A stretch of DNA of 64,000 bases. Source: Echinometra lucunter (lineage: Eukaryota; Echinodermata; Echinoidea; Camarodonta; Echinometridae). The DNA lies in contig CM057156.1 of assembly GCA_029962745.1 (NCBI GenBank), forward strand, positions 34,101,733-34,165,732, given 5' to 3'. The notes below the pieces were generated by a model. That model was given only the letters and a program-made list of their open reading frames with translations. It searched no databases and was not told the origin of the DNA. Every line of letters starts with the position of its first letter. Positions within the stretch are counted from its first letter, which is position 1. Below, piece by piece: positions 24,604 through 35,959 of the stretch. A program made the translations under genes and the position numbers.

Positions 24604-24722
24604 TGAAAATTGGCTTTGGTATATCTCTGACATGTTCTATTTGTTCCTTTATTGCTGAAGAATCAATAAAATGATGTATCTAGAAAGATGACTCTTAAAC
24701 TATTCCAATATTTTTTTTCTAG

Positions 24723-24950
24723 GGTGAGACACCTGACCAAGGCAGGTTACTACCAGGTCAACAGGAATTGCTTGCTGACATCTTACAGAAGGAATCAGTA
24801 CGGAAGCAGAATCATGGTAAACCAGTAGGACAAGTAGGACATAGGAGAGGAAGTCTTCCAGGTATTTCCTTCTCATCTCAAGCTACTCCAGGACGCAGGC
24901 GTGGGAGCTCATTTACTGATGGACCACATCAGTATACAGACAACACATAT
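24723..24950 (+). CDS. STAP-like adaptor exon: PH-SH2 linker (copy 2)
   Basis: Same length, phase and splice signals as 16492-16719. The three differences (an Asn, a Pro and an Asp codon) are all silent, so both copies encode the identical 76 residues. If both exons were real and spliced together, the protein would have a repeated LLPGQ linker, which no known STAP protein has. The placement of the duplication around a gap makes an allele the simpler reading. A gene model should use only one of the two. Confidence 0.85.
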
Positions 24951-25155
24951 GTAAGTCATATATCTCTTTTTGATTTTATTTAATTCAGGTTTTTTATTTC
25001 CAACATTAGAATAGATAACCAATCATTTTTTTATTGCTCATATTTGAAGATTTAAGCAGAAAATTAGGTATTTAGAAAATAATATGATCACCGATTGTGT
25101 GCTTGAATCATGAATACACATGTATTAGGTAACAAGTCACTTAATTTTTTTTTTC

Positions 25156-26068
25156 AAAAGTTGGGATAGTGCCACAGATGCTTAAGTTAAGTTGCAGTGT
25201 GTGTCATAGAGATTTGGCCATTGCTGTCTGTATCTCCTTCGTTATATACCTGCCAAGTGTTACCAAAACTTAGTAATTTTTTTTTTTTTACAAATTTCCA
25301 ACCCTCTTTTACAACATTAGCGATATTTACAAATTTGATCCAGTTTTGATACTGATTTTGAAATCTCTCAAAACCCAAAAAGTTTGACAAGAAAAAAACA
25401 AATGAGGAATCACATACATTTGTACAAAATGAAACCCCGCAACCTGTAACAATGGCTTAAAACAAGCCCAACTGGGTGGAAAATAAGGGGAGCTGGAAGC
25501 ATTGATATCAAAGTGCGTTTTCAACATCTAGCTAAAGCTACATAATGCCTGCACGCTGGCATGGAGTAGAGTATTAAATACCACACTCGAATGAGGAAGA
25601 TTGGGAGATCTTTGGAGGAAGACCAGAGCCTGTGTAGCATCATCTTAAACCCCCTATCTGTCTGTCTGTCTTTGCTAGTCATCTTATCCTTTCCAGGAAA
25701 TGCTAGAGACAGCTATCAAGTTTCCTGAATTCAGCTGAAGAAGAGTTGAAAAAAGTCTAAAAGCCATGAAAATATGGTTGTAAATGCTATAGAACTATAG
25801 AAGAAGGAAGAAGGACAAGAAGAAGAAGGAAGAATGAGAAGAAGAAATTTGCTATTTTTACTTGAATGTGAAGATTTTTTGTTTTTGTTTTTGTGACCAC
25901 TGTAAATTAGGTTGCTATATTCTTACTTAAGTCTCATTAATTTAACAATTTTACAATGTAGAATGTAAGGGTAAATGATGTGAATTAACTCCATTATATA
26001 AGAGTAGATTTCAAGAACATCTGTAAAAGTTAAAGTTATAGAAATGGATGGGAGCATTATGTAGTCTA
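25156..26068 (+). other. Unique intron DNA between the two duplications
   Basis: No exon, transposon ends or long repeat recognised. A GAA/AAG-rich purine stretch lies near 25796-25850 and a T run near 25278. Confidence 0.6.
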
Positions 26069-27424
26069 CTCCCATTTTCTTTGTAGTGAAATATGTCCCC
26101 TTTTGGAATAGATCTAGAAGGTAACTGCCCTTCAATCTTGCAGGCTATGCCAGTGATTTTCTATACAGATAGATAGGTAACCCCTGGGATCAAGGCACTA
26201 CTAATGATTCACCAAGTTACTACAAATGTAGCTCAGTATCGTAATTGGATTATTAATTCTGAGAAATTCTCAATTACTGAAAGAGCAGCATCAAGTGCAC
26301 ATTAATTAGGATAATGATATGCAAGGTCATTGTGAGATCTCTTATCATTACTCTCTTCAAAAGCTAAAATTACAAGCAGTTTGTACATCATTATGTAGCA
26401 TATAGATGACATTCAGGTATATTTATTTTATTTCCTCATATGGGATAGCTTACCCTTTCAATAGGAATTGGTTTCATACATCCACATCTTTTGCCACCAT
26501 GAAACCAAAAGTTGCTTTTTGCCTTGTCATTTTTTTGCCTCCTATACATGTACAATTCATTTACACACACAATAAAAGCCAGGCTTTGCGATATCATATG
26601 TGAAAGTTCTCTGAGCAATCCATCAATATGTTCATAGAAGTTAGATACCAAATGAACTACAAGGTTTGGACCTCTGGTTCTGTGGTCTTATAGAGATTAT
26701 AGCCATACCTGAGAGTTGTTTTTAGTTCTATTAATATGCCATGTTCTGGTCCTATAATAGTCACACCTTCTATTTTGAAGAGGATGATACTAAACAGGAT
26801 GTGTCTTATAAAAGAAAGCGTCATGCTCGGCATGCTGGAAAGAGCTGTTTAAACAGCCTGTTAACACGGCCAACTATGTACATGTGTAGGTAGGATGCAC
26901 AACTGAAGTATATAGGATGCGGATCATGTCAGATGGTATGTGAAGGGGTGCTAGGCTAAACTTGATCAAACCAAAATAATAGTTCAGTTCTGACTTAGTG
27001 GTTTACTAATATGGACATAAAAGTTCAGAAAACTGCGTAATTACAATTTTGCAAACAGCAATGATGATTTGCTAATTTGTACCCCTCCCCCTCACTTGTG
27101 ACACTTCTTTATTTACCTCAATGTCCAAATATTCCATTTGCATTGTATACTTCTTTGTAGTGTTATATGGTATGATTCTGAATTTTCTTTGTTTGTTTAT
27201 TTGTTTTGATTAGAATTTTGATTATTTGTGTGATTATTTGTTCTTATTGGATTGTGAAATATTTGTGGTCTTTATGTGGGTGGGGGGTGAGAGTAAATAC
27301 ATGAATGAGCTTTTCTGCCTGGAATATGACCTAGCCAACTTGATGAACAAACATTAGATTGTTAAATGTGATGCAGAGTGGTTTTTTTTGCCAGTTTGTA
27401 TATGAAGCGGCAACCCCGCCTTAA

Positions 27425-27905
27425 AGTGATTACACAGTGGTATATTTTTTTTGGATATGTGATCGAGAATAGAATTGTAAGAACAATAACATTAAAAAAA
27501 TTGATGATTTTCAATCGAAATCAATGCATTTTGGCAAATTTTCTCATAAAAAGTCATGAGTTGACCAAAAAATTTTAGTGTAAGGTATGACGTAAAAGTG
27601 GGTACCCAGCTTTGCGCATTGCAGTTGTGCTGCGCGCTGGACTGTACAATGTGTATTATACCTTACGCGCATGTTGCTAGAATTGCACGACAAGGTACCC
27701 ACTTTGACGTCATTTTGACATAAAAGTGGGTACCCAGTTGAAACTGGGACACAGCTGAGGGGTCAAAAATAACCTGAAATCTTACCACATTTGGGGGTTT
27801 CCTTGGTAACACGACTTAAAAAAAAAATTTAGGCAGATGATTTTCTGCTAATGAAATCATGCTCTTTTAAATGAACTAACATTGTTTCAGCATTGGGTAA
27901 CCCCT
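27425..27905 (+). mobile_element. TTAA-flanked element, family C (present only in copy 1)
   Basis: A 481-bp element between TTAA sites at 27421-27424 and 27906-27909. Copy 2 has the empty site, one TTAA at 32611-32614. The ends are weak inverted repeats (AGTGATTACACA and GGGTAACCCCT). The centre holds a strong palindrome, GGTACCCACTTTGACGTCA with its complement, at 27694-27734. Other copies are at 50051-50531 (opposite strand, same 481-bp length) and 62103-62581. Confidence 0.85.
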
Positions 27906-29130
27906 TTAAACCTATCAGCATTTTTTGTGCATGAATGAATAGTATATAAGGTAGCCTCCCAAAAAACGCTGAGGCACAAGGCATCTTTTTTACCTCCTTG
28001 TGGCAAAAAGTTCTTAAAAAGTTGGCACAAATATGCAGTCACAAGTTTGTTTGCACAAATTTGGGCAAAACTCTCTTGAAATAAAGATGATACACTGTAT
28101 GTAACATGCATATAGCTCTTAATACAGTGTTCCTAAGTGCAGGAAGGAATTTGAAGAACAAAAACAAAATGAAAGAGAGAGAAAAATGAAAGAAAAAATA
28201 TAAGCATACATTGACAATTGATAAGATTTATTTGAGCATGATGCATTAATGCTCTTTTTATTATCAAAGTAACACTGAAGAAAAAACCCCTGCAGGGTTT
28301 TCTGTAGGGGTTTACCATTGGATACCTGTAAGAACTTTTAGAAGTAAGTCTTAAGGCTTATACATTATGCAGCAGTTGATTGTGTCAAAAAACAGGTGGT
28401 TTTTTGTGTACAAAATGATTTGGCAAATGATTATGAGTGATGCACTAGTGGTGCTACCGGTTTCTACAAACTCATTTTAAATGATTATCTCATACATGCA
28501 TTATCAGAGATGCACTTAGAAAACCTAAATGTATTGTATTTGTAAAGTGATTACCACTGCATACAGTATGTGAGCAAGCATTTGATGAAGAATTGTGAAT
28601 TGAGTCTTGGTCTGAAATCCACCAATGGGATGGTCATAAACATGACCACTGAAGATATGAAAATGCATACTTTGTTTGTAATCATTTCTCTGTTTCAAAA
28701 AAAAGTACTACAGTATGGACAGTTTCCAAGTTCATGTCATGTGCAATAGATACCGGTAACCATGACCAGGTCGATAGACCCGGGCAAAATATGTAAAATG
28801 GAGTAAAGAGTTATTATAATTGTATTTGTAAAATTCATGCTCTCTGAGATGGCAATGACAAACAATGGCACTAGTACTTTCTATTCAGATTAAATTGGTT
28901 TAATAGAGGCAAAAGGAAAGGAAAAGACAAACAACAATGATTGATTTGAATCAGTTGAGTAGTATGATGTATCTTGGGTTTATCCAAAGTTCAGAGTTGT
29001 ACTATTAAACGTTTTGTAACATGTGGTCCTAAAGTAGTATAACAGATGGTTTCTGCTAAATTCATTGTTTCATTGCATCAATATAATTGTGCTGTAAGAT
29101 CTGTTGAATATCACACATATTTATAGGATA

Positions 29131-29270
29131 GGATAAATGTGAGTTCTGTGGGTGAGAAATCTATACAATTTGACTAGTTTTGATCAGCTATATGTGATAA
29201 GGATAAATGTGAGTTCTGTGGGTGAGAAATCTATACAGTTTGACTAGTTTTGATCAGCTATTATCGTGTG
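29131..29270 (+). repeat. Two-unit 70-bp tandem repeat (copy 1)
   Basis: GGATAAATGTGAGTTCTGTG recurs 70 bp later with nearly the whole unit conserved. The same duplication is in the other copy (33832-33970), so it predates their split. Confidence 0.8.
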
Positions 29271-30001
29271 ATAATAACACCTACACATTTAGTGAACAAG
29301 GACAAGGTGAGAGAAGGAAGTTCATATAAACGTTGATTAACCTGTAGGTTCGTAAATTTGTTATTACAGTCCAAAGTTATTAAATTACATCAAATATGAA
29401 TATAATCAAACTTGTGTTAATGATATCATGTGAATATCATGACCATTTCTCTTGTCTTATTTCTTGAACATGTACCATTATTCTTTTTGGAAAAATAAGT
29501 CAGGGGTTGCCTCTGCAAACCCAATGTGAATATTGTGAAATATTGATGTAGTAAGCACAAACAGTGATCTAAGATCTTAAATTGCCTTTCCAAGTCAGAA
29601 CGATCCAACAGGTAGTTCACACATTTGTAAAAGATATATCTCAAATTTTTAAGAATCTTTCCATCTTTTGCTTTTTGTCTATTAGTAGTCATCTGAATTC
29701 TGCAATACTTTGTATTACAATAAACAGGAATATATTTTGTATTTGGTTTCTTTTACAATTTTGTAATCACTGTGACGTGTTCTGTTTGTAGTATTCATAA
29801 ATATTTTTATGTTATCATGTATTTGCCATGAAAATTAGTCCTTGATAGCCCTTTTTTCTTTTAGAATCACTCTAAATTGTTGTAATCATCCCGTAATGGT
29901 ATTGGGTATTTTGCAAAATATAGACATTTTCAGACATTCTTAAGTTGAACCAACTAATGAGATAAACTGCTTGTGGCTTATTTCTTGATATCATTCCACA
30001 G

Positions 30002-30259
30002 TACAAGTTTCTACCTGAAGATATCGCCTTCAGTCAGGTGCTTCCACCGGTTTGGTTTGTAAGTGGAATCAACAGAGGAAAAGCAGAAGAGATTCTTAAC
30101 CAGTCAACATTCAATGGGGATATACTCCTGAGACAAAGTGAAGCTCATCCTGGGAAATTCTCGCTGTCGGTGAGGCAAGACACGGATAACAAGAGTCTTG
30201 TCAGACATTACATGATCGAGAAAAACCCTTATGGGTTTCGACTCCTTATTGAAGACAAG
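30002..30259 (+). CDS. STAP-like adaptor exon: SH2 domain, N-terminal two thirds (copy 1)
   Basis: A 258-nt phase 0 exon (86 codons) from acceptor CATTCCACAG to donor GTGAGA. The SH2 domain starts near LPPVWFVSGI. The phosphotyrosine-binding Arg is in GDILLRQSE (Arg codon 30131-30133, the FLVRES position), and the beta-D His is in RHYMI (30206-30208). LSVRQ and HYMI match the ITIRQ and HYKV stretches of vertebrate STAP SH2 domains, which is why I prefer STAP over other PH-SH2 adaptors. All key binding residues are present, so it should bind phosphotyrosine. The copy at 34711 differs by two silent bases. Confidence 0.9.
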
Positions 30260-30765
30260 GTGAGATGAGGGAGGCAAAAGTGTTGAGTTTGAAAATGTTT
30301 AGGAGGAGGAGAAGGAGGAGGGATAGATGAAGGAGAAGAGAAACAAGAAGAAAATAAGAGAAGAAGAAGAGGAGAATCCTTGGAGATTTTAAAGAAATTT
30401 TCATCAAAAGAAACCTATTTATGTTGCAAATTCTTGTTTAGGGTGAAAAATGACTTAGCGGTATTTGCTAGGATGATCACTTATACCAAAACATGGTCAG
30501 TGTGATCAATATCACAGTTCTGTATACCAGATATACCATTCCCAATAAATCAATTGAATTGTATACCCCTAAATTAGAGTGCCACATAGGTGTTGTGATT
30601 CAGAGAACTACATGCATTAGGCAGAACTAAAGGGCGATGAATAGGATTAGTGATGATATTTTGATACTATAAGTGTGAGAATGGTGTGAGGAAAAGCAAA
30701 AATTAAAGAAGATATAAACAGTTGCAGAATCAAAAGCTGTAATCATAGGAGGAAGAGAAGAGAAG
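30260..30765 (+). other. Intron start, purine-rich, ends in gap
   Basis: GTGAGA donor, then a GAGGAG/GAAGAAG-rich stretch (30300-30375). Matches 34969-35478 and is cut by the gap in a GA-rich tract. Confidence 0.75.
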
Positions 30766-31265
30766 NNNNNNNNNNNNNNNNNNNNNNNNNNNNNNNNNNN
30801 NNNNNNNNNNNNNNNNNNNNNNNNNNNNNNNNNNNNNNNNNNNNNNNNNNNNNNNNNNNNNNNNNNNNNNNNNNNNNNNNNNNNNNNNNNNNNNNNNNNN
30901 NNNNNNNNNNNNNNNNNNNNNNNNNNNNNNNNNNNNNNNNNNNNNNNNNNNNNNNNNNNNNNNNNNNNNNNNNNNNNNNNNNNNNNNNNNNNNNNNNNNN
31001 NNNNNNNNNNNNNNNNNNNNNNNNNNNNNNNNNNNNNNNNNNNNNNNNNNNNNNNNNNNNNNNNNNNNNNNNNNNNNNNNNNNNNNNNNNNNNNNNNNNN
31101 NNNNNNNNNNNNNNNNNNNNNNNNNNNNNNNNNNNNNNNNNNNNNNNNNNNNNNNNNNNNNNNNNNNNNNNNNNNNNNNNNNNNNNNNNNNNNNNNNNNN
31201 NNNNNNNNNNNNNNNNNNNNNNNNNNNNNNNNNNNNNNNNNNNNNNNNNNNNNNNNNNNNNNNNN
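30766..31265. other. Assembly gap of exactly 500 N
   Basis: The second fixed-size gap, separating the two copies of duplication B. Long frames that cross it are artefacts. Confidence 0.98.
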
Positions 31266-32610
31266 ACCCCTCCCATTTTCTTTGTAGTGAAATATGTCCC
31301 CTTTTGGAATAGATCTAGAAGGCAACTGCCCTTCAATCTTCCAGGCTATGCCAGTGATTTTCAATACAGATAGATAGGTAACCCCTGGGATCAAGGCACT
31401 ACTAATGATTCACCAAGTTACTACAAATGTAGCTCAGTATCGTAATTGGATTATTAATTCTGAGAAATTCTCAATTACTGAAAGATCAGCATCAAGTGCA
31501 CATTAATTAGGATAATGATATGCAAGGTCATTGTGAGATCTCTTATCATTACTCTCTTCAAAAGCTAAAATTACAAGCAGTCTGTACATCATTATGTAGC
31601 ATATAGATGGCATTCAAGTATATTTATTTTATTTCCTCATATGGGAATCTTACCCTTTCAATAGGAATTGGTTTCATACATCCACATCTTTTGCCACCAT
31701 GAAACCAAAAGTTGCTTTTTGTCTTGTCATTTTTTTGCCTCATATACATGTACAATTCATTTACACACACAATAAAAGCGAGGCTTTGCGATATCATATG
31801 TGAACTGTGAGCAATCCATCAATACGTTCATAGAAGTTAGATACCAAATGAACTACAAGGTTTGGACCTCTGGTTCAGTGGTCTTAAAGAGATTATAGCC
31901 ATACCTGAGAGTTGTTCTTAGTTCTATTAATATGCCATGTTCTGGTTTTATAATAGTCACACCTTCTATTTTGAAGAGGATGATACTAAACAGGATGTGT
32001 CTTATAAAAGAAAGCGTCATGCTCGGCATGCTGGAAAGAGCTGTTTAAACAGCCTGTTAACACGGCCAACTATGTACATGTGTAGGTAGGATGCACAACT
32101 GAAGTATATAGGATGCGGATCATGTCAGATGGTATGGGAAGGGGTTGCTGGGCTAAACTTGATCAAACCAAAATAATAGTTCAGTTCTGATTTGGGGGTT
32201 TACTGATATGGACATAAAAGTTCAGAAAACTGCCTAATTACAATTTTGCAAACAGCAAAGATGATTTGTACCCCTCCCCCTCACTTGTGACACTTCTTTA
32301 TTTACCTCAATGTCCAAATATTCCATTTGCATTGTATACTTCTTTGTTGTTGTTACGTGGTATGAGTCTGAATTTTCTTTGTTTGTTTATTTGCTTTGAT
32401 TAGAATTTTGATTATTTGTGTGATTATTTGTTCTTATTGGATTGTGAAATATTTGTGGTCTTAATGTGGGTGGGGATGAGAGTAAATACATGAATTAGCC
32501 TTCTACCTGGAATATGACCTAGCCAACTTGATGAACAAACATTGAATTGTTAAATGTTGTCATGCAGAGTGTTTTTTTTGCCAGTTTTCACATGAAGTGG
32601 CAACCACGCC

Positions 32611-32614
32611 TTAA
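32611..32614. other. Empty TTAA site matching the insertion at 27425-27905
   Basis: CGCCTTAAACCCATCAGC is uninterrupted here, whereas copy 1 has a 481-bp element between two TTAA copies at this point. Confidence 0.85.
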
Positions 32615-33831
32615 ACCCATCAGCGTTTTTTGTGCATGAATGAATAGTATATAAGGTAGCCTCCCAAAAAACGCTGAGGCACAAGGCATCTTTTTTACCT
32701 CCTTGCAGCAAAAAGTTCTTAAAAAGTTGGCACAAATATGCAGTCACAAGTTTGTTTGCATAAATTTGGACAAACTCTCTTGAAATAAAGATGATACACT
32801 GTATGTAGCATTCATATAGCACTTAATACAGTGTTCCTAAGTGCAGGAAGGAATTTGATGAAAAAAAAAACAAAATGAAAGAGAGAGAAAAGTGAAAGAA
32901 CAAATATAAGCATACATTGACAATTGATAACATTTATTTGAGCATGATGCATTAATGCTCTTCATATTATCAAAGTGGCACTGAAGAAAAAAAACCCTGC
33001 AGGGTTTCCTGTAGGGGTTTACCATTGGATACCTGTAAGAACTTTTAGAAGTAAGTCTTAAGGCTTATACATTATGCAGCAGTTGATTGTGTCAAAAAAA
33101 CAGGTGGTTTTTTGTGTACAAAATGACTTGGAAAATGATTTTGAGTGATGCACCAGTGGTGCTACCGGTTTCTACAAACTCATTTTAAGTGATTATCTCA
33201 TACAGGCATTACCAGAGATGCACTTAGAAAACCTCAATGTATTGTATTTGTAAAGTGATTACCACTGCATACAGTATGTGAACAAACATTTGATGAAAAA
33301 TTGTGAATTGAGTCTTGGTCTGAAATCCACCAATGGGATGGTCATAAACATGGCCACTGAAGATATGAATATGCATACTTTGTTTGTAATCATTCCTCTG
33401 TTTCAAAAAAAGTACTACAGTATGGACAGTTTCCAAGTTCATGTCATGTGCAATAGATAACCATGACCAGGTCGATAGAACCAGGCAAAATATGTATAAT
33501 GGAGTAAAAAGTTATTATAATTGTGTTTGTAAAATTCATGCTTCCTGAAATAGCAATGACAAACAATGGCACTAGTACTTTCTATTCAGATTAGATTGGT
33601 TTAATAGAGGCAAAAAGAAAGGAAAAGACAAACAGCAATGATTGATTTGAATCAGTTGAATAGTATGATGTATCTTGGGTTTAGCCAAAGTTCAGAGTTG
33701 TACTATTAAACGTTTTGTAACATGTGCTCCTAAAGTAGCATAACAGATGGTTTCTGCTAAATTCATTGTTTCATTGCATCAATATAATTGTGCTGTAAGA
33801 TCTGTTGAATATCACACATATTTATAGGACA

Positions 33832-33970
33832 GGATAAATGTGAGTTCTGTGGGTGAGAAATCTATACAATTTGACTAGTTTTGATCAGCTATATGTGATA
33901 AGGATAAATGTGAGTTCTGTGGGTGAGAAATCTATACAATTTGACTAGTTTTGATCAGCTATTATCGTGT
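33832..33970 (+). repeat. Two-unit 70-bp tandem repeat (copy 2)
   Basis: Counterpart of 29131-29270. Confidence 0.8.
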
Positions 33971-34710
33971 GATAATAACACCTACACATTTAGTGAACAA
34001 GGACAAGGTGAGAGAAGGAAGTTCATATAAACGTTGATTAACCTGTAGGTTCGTAAATTGTTATTACAGTCCAAAGTTATTAAATTATATCAAATATGAA
34101 TATAATCAAACTTGTGTTAATGATATCATGTGAATATGAAATATCATGACCATTTCTCTTGTCTTATTTTTTTAACATGTACCATTATTCTTTTTTGGAA
34201 AAATAAGTCAGGGGTTGCCTCTGCAAACCCAATGGGAATATAGTGAAATATTGTATATAGTAAGCACAAACTGCGATCTAAGATCTTAAATTGCCTTTCC
34301 AAGTCAGAACGATCCAACAGGTAGTTCACACATTTGTGAAAGATATATCTCAAATTTTTAAGAATCTTTCCATCTTTTGCTTTTTGTCTATTAGTAGTTA
34401 TCTGAATTCTGCAATACTTTGTATTACAATAAACAGGAATATGTCTTGTATTTGGTTTCTTTTACAATTTTGTAATCACTGTGACGTGTTTTGTTTGTAG
34501 TATTCATAAATATTTTTATGTTATCATGTATTTGTTTTGAAAATTAGTCCTTGATAACCCTTTTTTCTTTTAGAATCACTCTAAATTGTTGTAACCATCC
34601 TGTAATAGTATTGGGTATTTTGCAAAATATAGACATTTTCAGACATTCTTAAGTTGGACCAACTAATGAGATAAACTGCTTGTGGCTTATTTCTTGATAT
34701 CATTCCACAG

Positions 34711-34968
34711 TACAAGTTTCTACCTGAAGATATCGCCTTCAGTCAGGTGCTTCCACCGGTTTGGTTTGTAAGTGGAATCAACAGAGGAAAAGCAGAAGAG
34801 ATTCTTAACCAGTCAACATTCAATGGGGATATACTCCTGAGACAAAGTGAAGCTCATCCTGGGAAATTCTCACTGTCGGTGAGGCAAGATACGGATAACA
34901 AGAGTCTTGTCAGACATTACATGATCGAGAAAAACCCTTATGGGTTTCGACTCCTTATTGAAGACAAG
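34711..34968 (+). CDS. STAP-like adaptor exon: SH2 domain, N-terminal two thirds (copy 2)
   Basis: The same 86 codons as 30002-30259 with two silent changes (a Ser and an Asp codon). It is the copy contiguous with the rest of the SH2 domain at 35712, so it should be preferred in a gene model. Splicing both copies in series would give two truncated SH2 starts in a row, with the first lacking its C-terminal strands and helix; this argues that only one is used and that the pair are alleles. Confidence 0.9.
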
Positions 34969-35454
34969 GTGAGATGAGGGAGGCATAAGTGTTGATTTTG
35001 AAAATATTTAGGAGGAGGAGAAAGAGGAGGGATAGATAAAGGAGAAGAGAAACAAGAAGAAAATGAGAGAAGAAGAAGAAGAGGAGAATGCTTGGAGATT
35101 TTAAAAAAATTTTCATTAAAAGAAACCTATTTATGTTGCAAATTCTTGTTTAGGGTGAAAAATGACTTACTGGTCATTGCTAGGATGATCACATATACCA
35201 AAACATGGTCAATGTGATCAATATCACAGTTCTGTATACCAGATATACCATTCCCAATAAATCAATTGAATTGTATACCCCTAAATTAGAGTGCCACATA
35301 GGTGTTGTGATTCAGAGAACTACATGCATTAGGCAGAACTAAAGGGCGATGAATAGGATTAGTGATGACATTTTGATACTAGAAGTGTGAGAATGGTGTG
35401 AGGAAAAGCAAGAATTAAAGAAGATATAAACAGTTGCAGAATCAAAAGCTGTAA

Positions 35455-35625
35455 TCATAGGAGGAAGAGAAGGAGAAAGAAATGGAGATTGTGAGGAAAA
35501 AAGGAAAAAGAAGGAGGAGAAGGTGGAGAAGAGAAGAAGAATAAGAAGGAGGAGGAGGAGGAGAAGAAGAAGAAGAAGAAGTAAGAAAGAAAGAAAGAAA
35601 GAAAGAAAGAAGAGATTGACAAGAA
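35455..35625 (+). repeat. Purine-only GAA/GGA/GAAA microsatellite tract
   Basis: Compound GAGGAG, GAAGAA and GAAA repeats in the intron between the two SH2 exons. Copy 1 of duplication B ends at the start of this tract, so the tract likely broke the assembly. Confidence 0.8.
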
Positions 35626-35711
35626 GGATAAATCCAATGGGTAGAAAGAGAATCTAGAAAAGAAGACATTTATGCAATAATCAACTTCCACTTCATTCTA
35701 TCAACATTTAG

Positions 35712-35844
35712 GCTCCAGTTCTCGCCTCCATGTATGAAGTGATGTGGTTTTTCATCCAGGAGAGTGGAGGGCATTTATTACCCCTCCAGGGAAATCCAAA
35801 CACAACCTCTTCAATCTTTGATGTGGGTGGAATTTCTCCGCATT
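35712..35844 (+). CDS. STAP-like adaptor exon: SH2 domain C-terminal part
   Basis: A 133-nt exon, phase 0 in and phase 1 out, from acceptor CATTTAG to donor GTAAGT. It encodes APVLASMYEVMWFFIQESGG and then HLLPL, the alpha-B helix and final strand of the SH2 domain. STAP1 has a closely similar helix ending in an E-T/S-x-G-x-L pattern. The domain ends near HLLPL, and the remaining residues begin the low-complexity tail. The phase changes here from 0 to 1, separating the domain exons from the tail exons. Confidence 0.88.
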
Positions 35845-35959
35845 GTAAGTATTATCAAATAATAATACTAGTTTCTTATAAAGTACCATATAAGCTGACC
35901 AAAGCACTTACAGTATACAGATATTGCCTGCCCAGAGGTTTAATATAACATTTCATTTC

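Larger units (their letters stand above)
17425..25155 (+). repeat. Large duplication A, copy 2 (probable haplotype 2)
   Basis: Begins inside the TAG repeat immediately after the gap and follows 9870-16924 in order. It differs by substitutions, an extra stretch of about 85 bp near 17822-17905, absence of two transposons (empty sites at 19530 and 22754) and presence of a minisatellite plus a dead exon fragment (23199-24660). It continues into unique sequence after 25155 without a break. Confidence 0.85.
26069..30765 (+). repeat. Large duplication B, copy 1 (probable haplotype)
   Basis: Matches 31266-35478 in order and orientation and ends in the second 500-N gap. It holds one SH2 exon and carries a TTAA transposon (27425-27905) that the second copy lacks. 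The arrangement repeats that of duplication A. Confidence 0.85.
31266..35478 (+). repeat. Large duplication B, copy 2 (probable haplotype)
   Basis: Restarts just after the gap at the point matching 26069 and continues past the end of copy 1 into the downstream SH2 exon. It lacks the family C element and has a few short indels. Confidence 0.85.

Noticed and set aside
30002..34968. A novel adaptor with two SH2 domains in series
   Set aside because: Only the first part of SH2 is repeated, with silent differences, across a 500-N gap; alleles explain it better.
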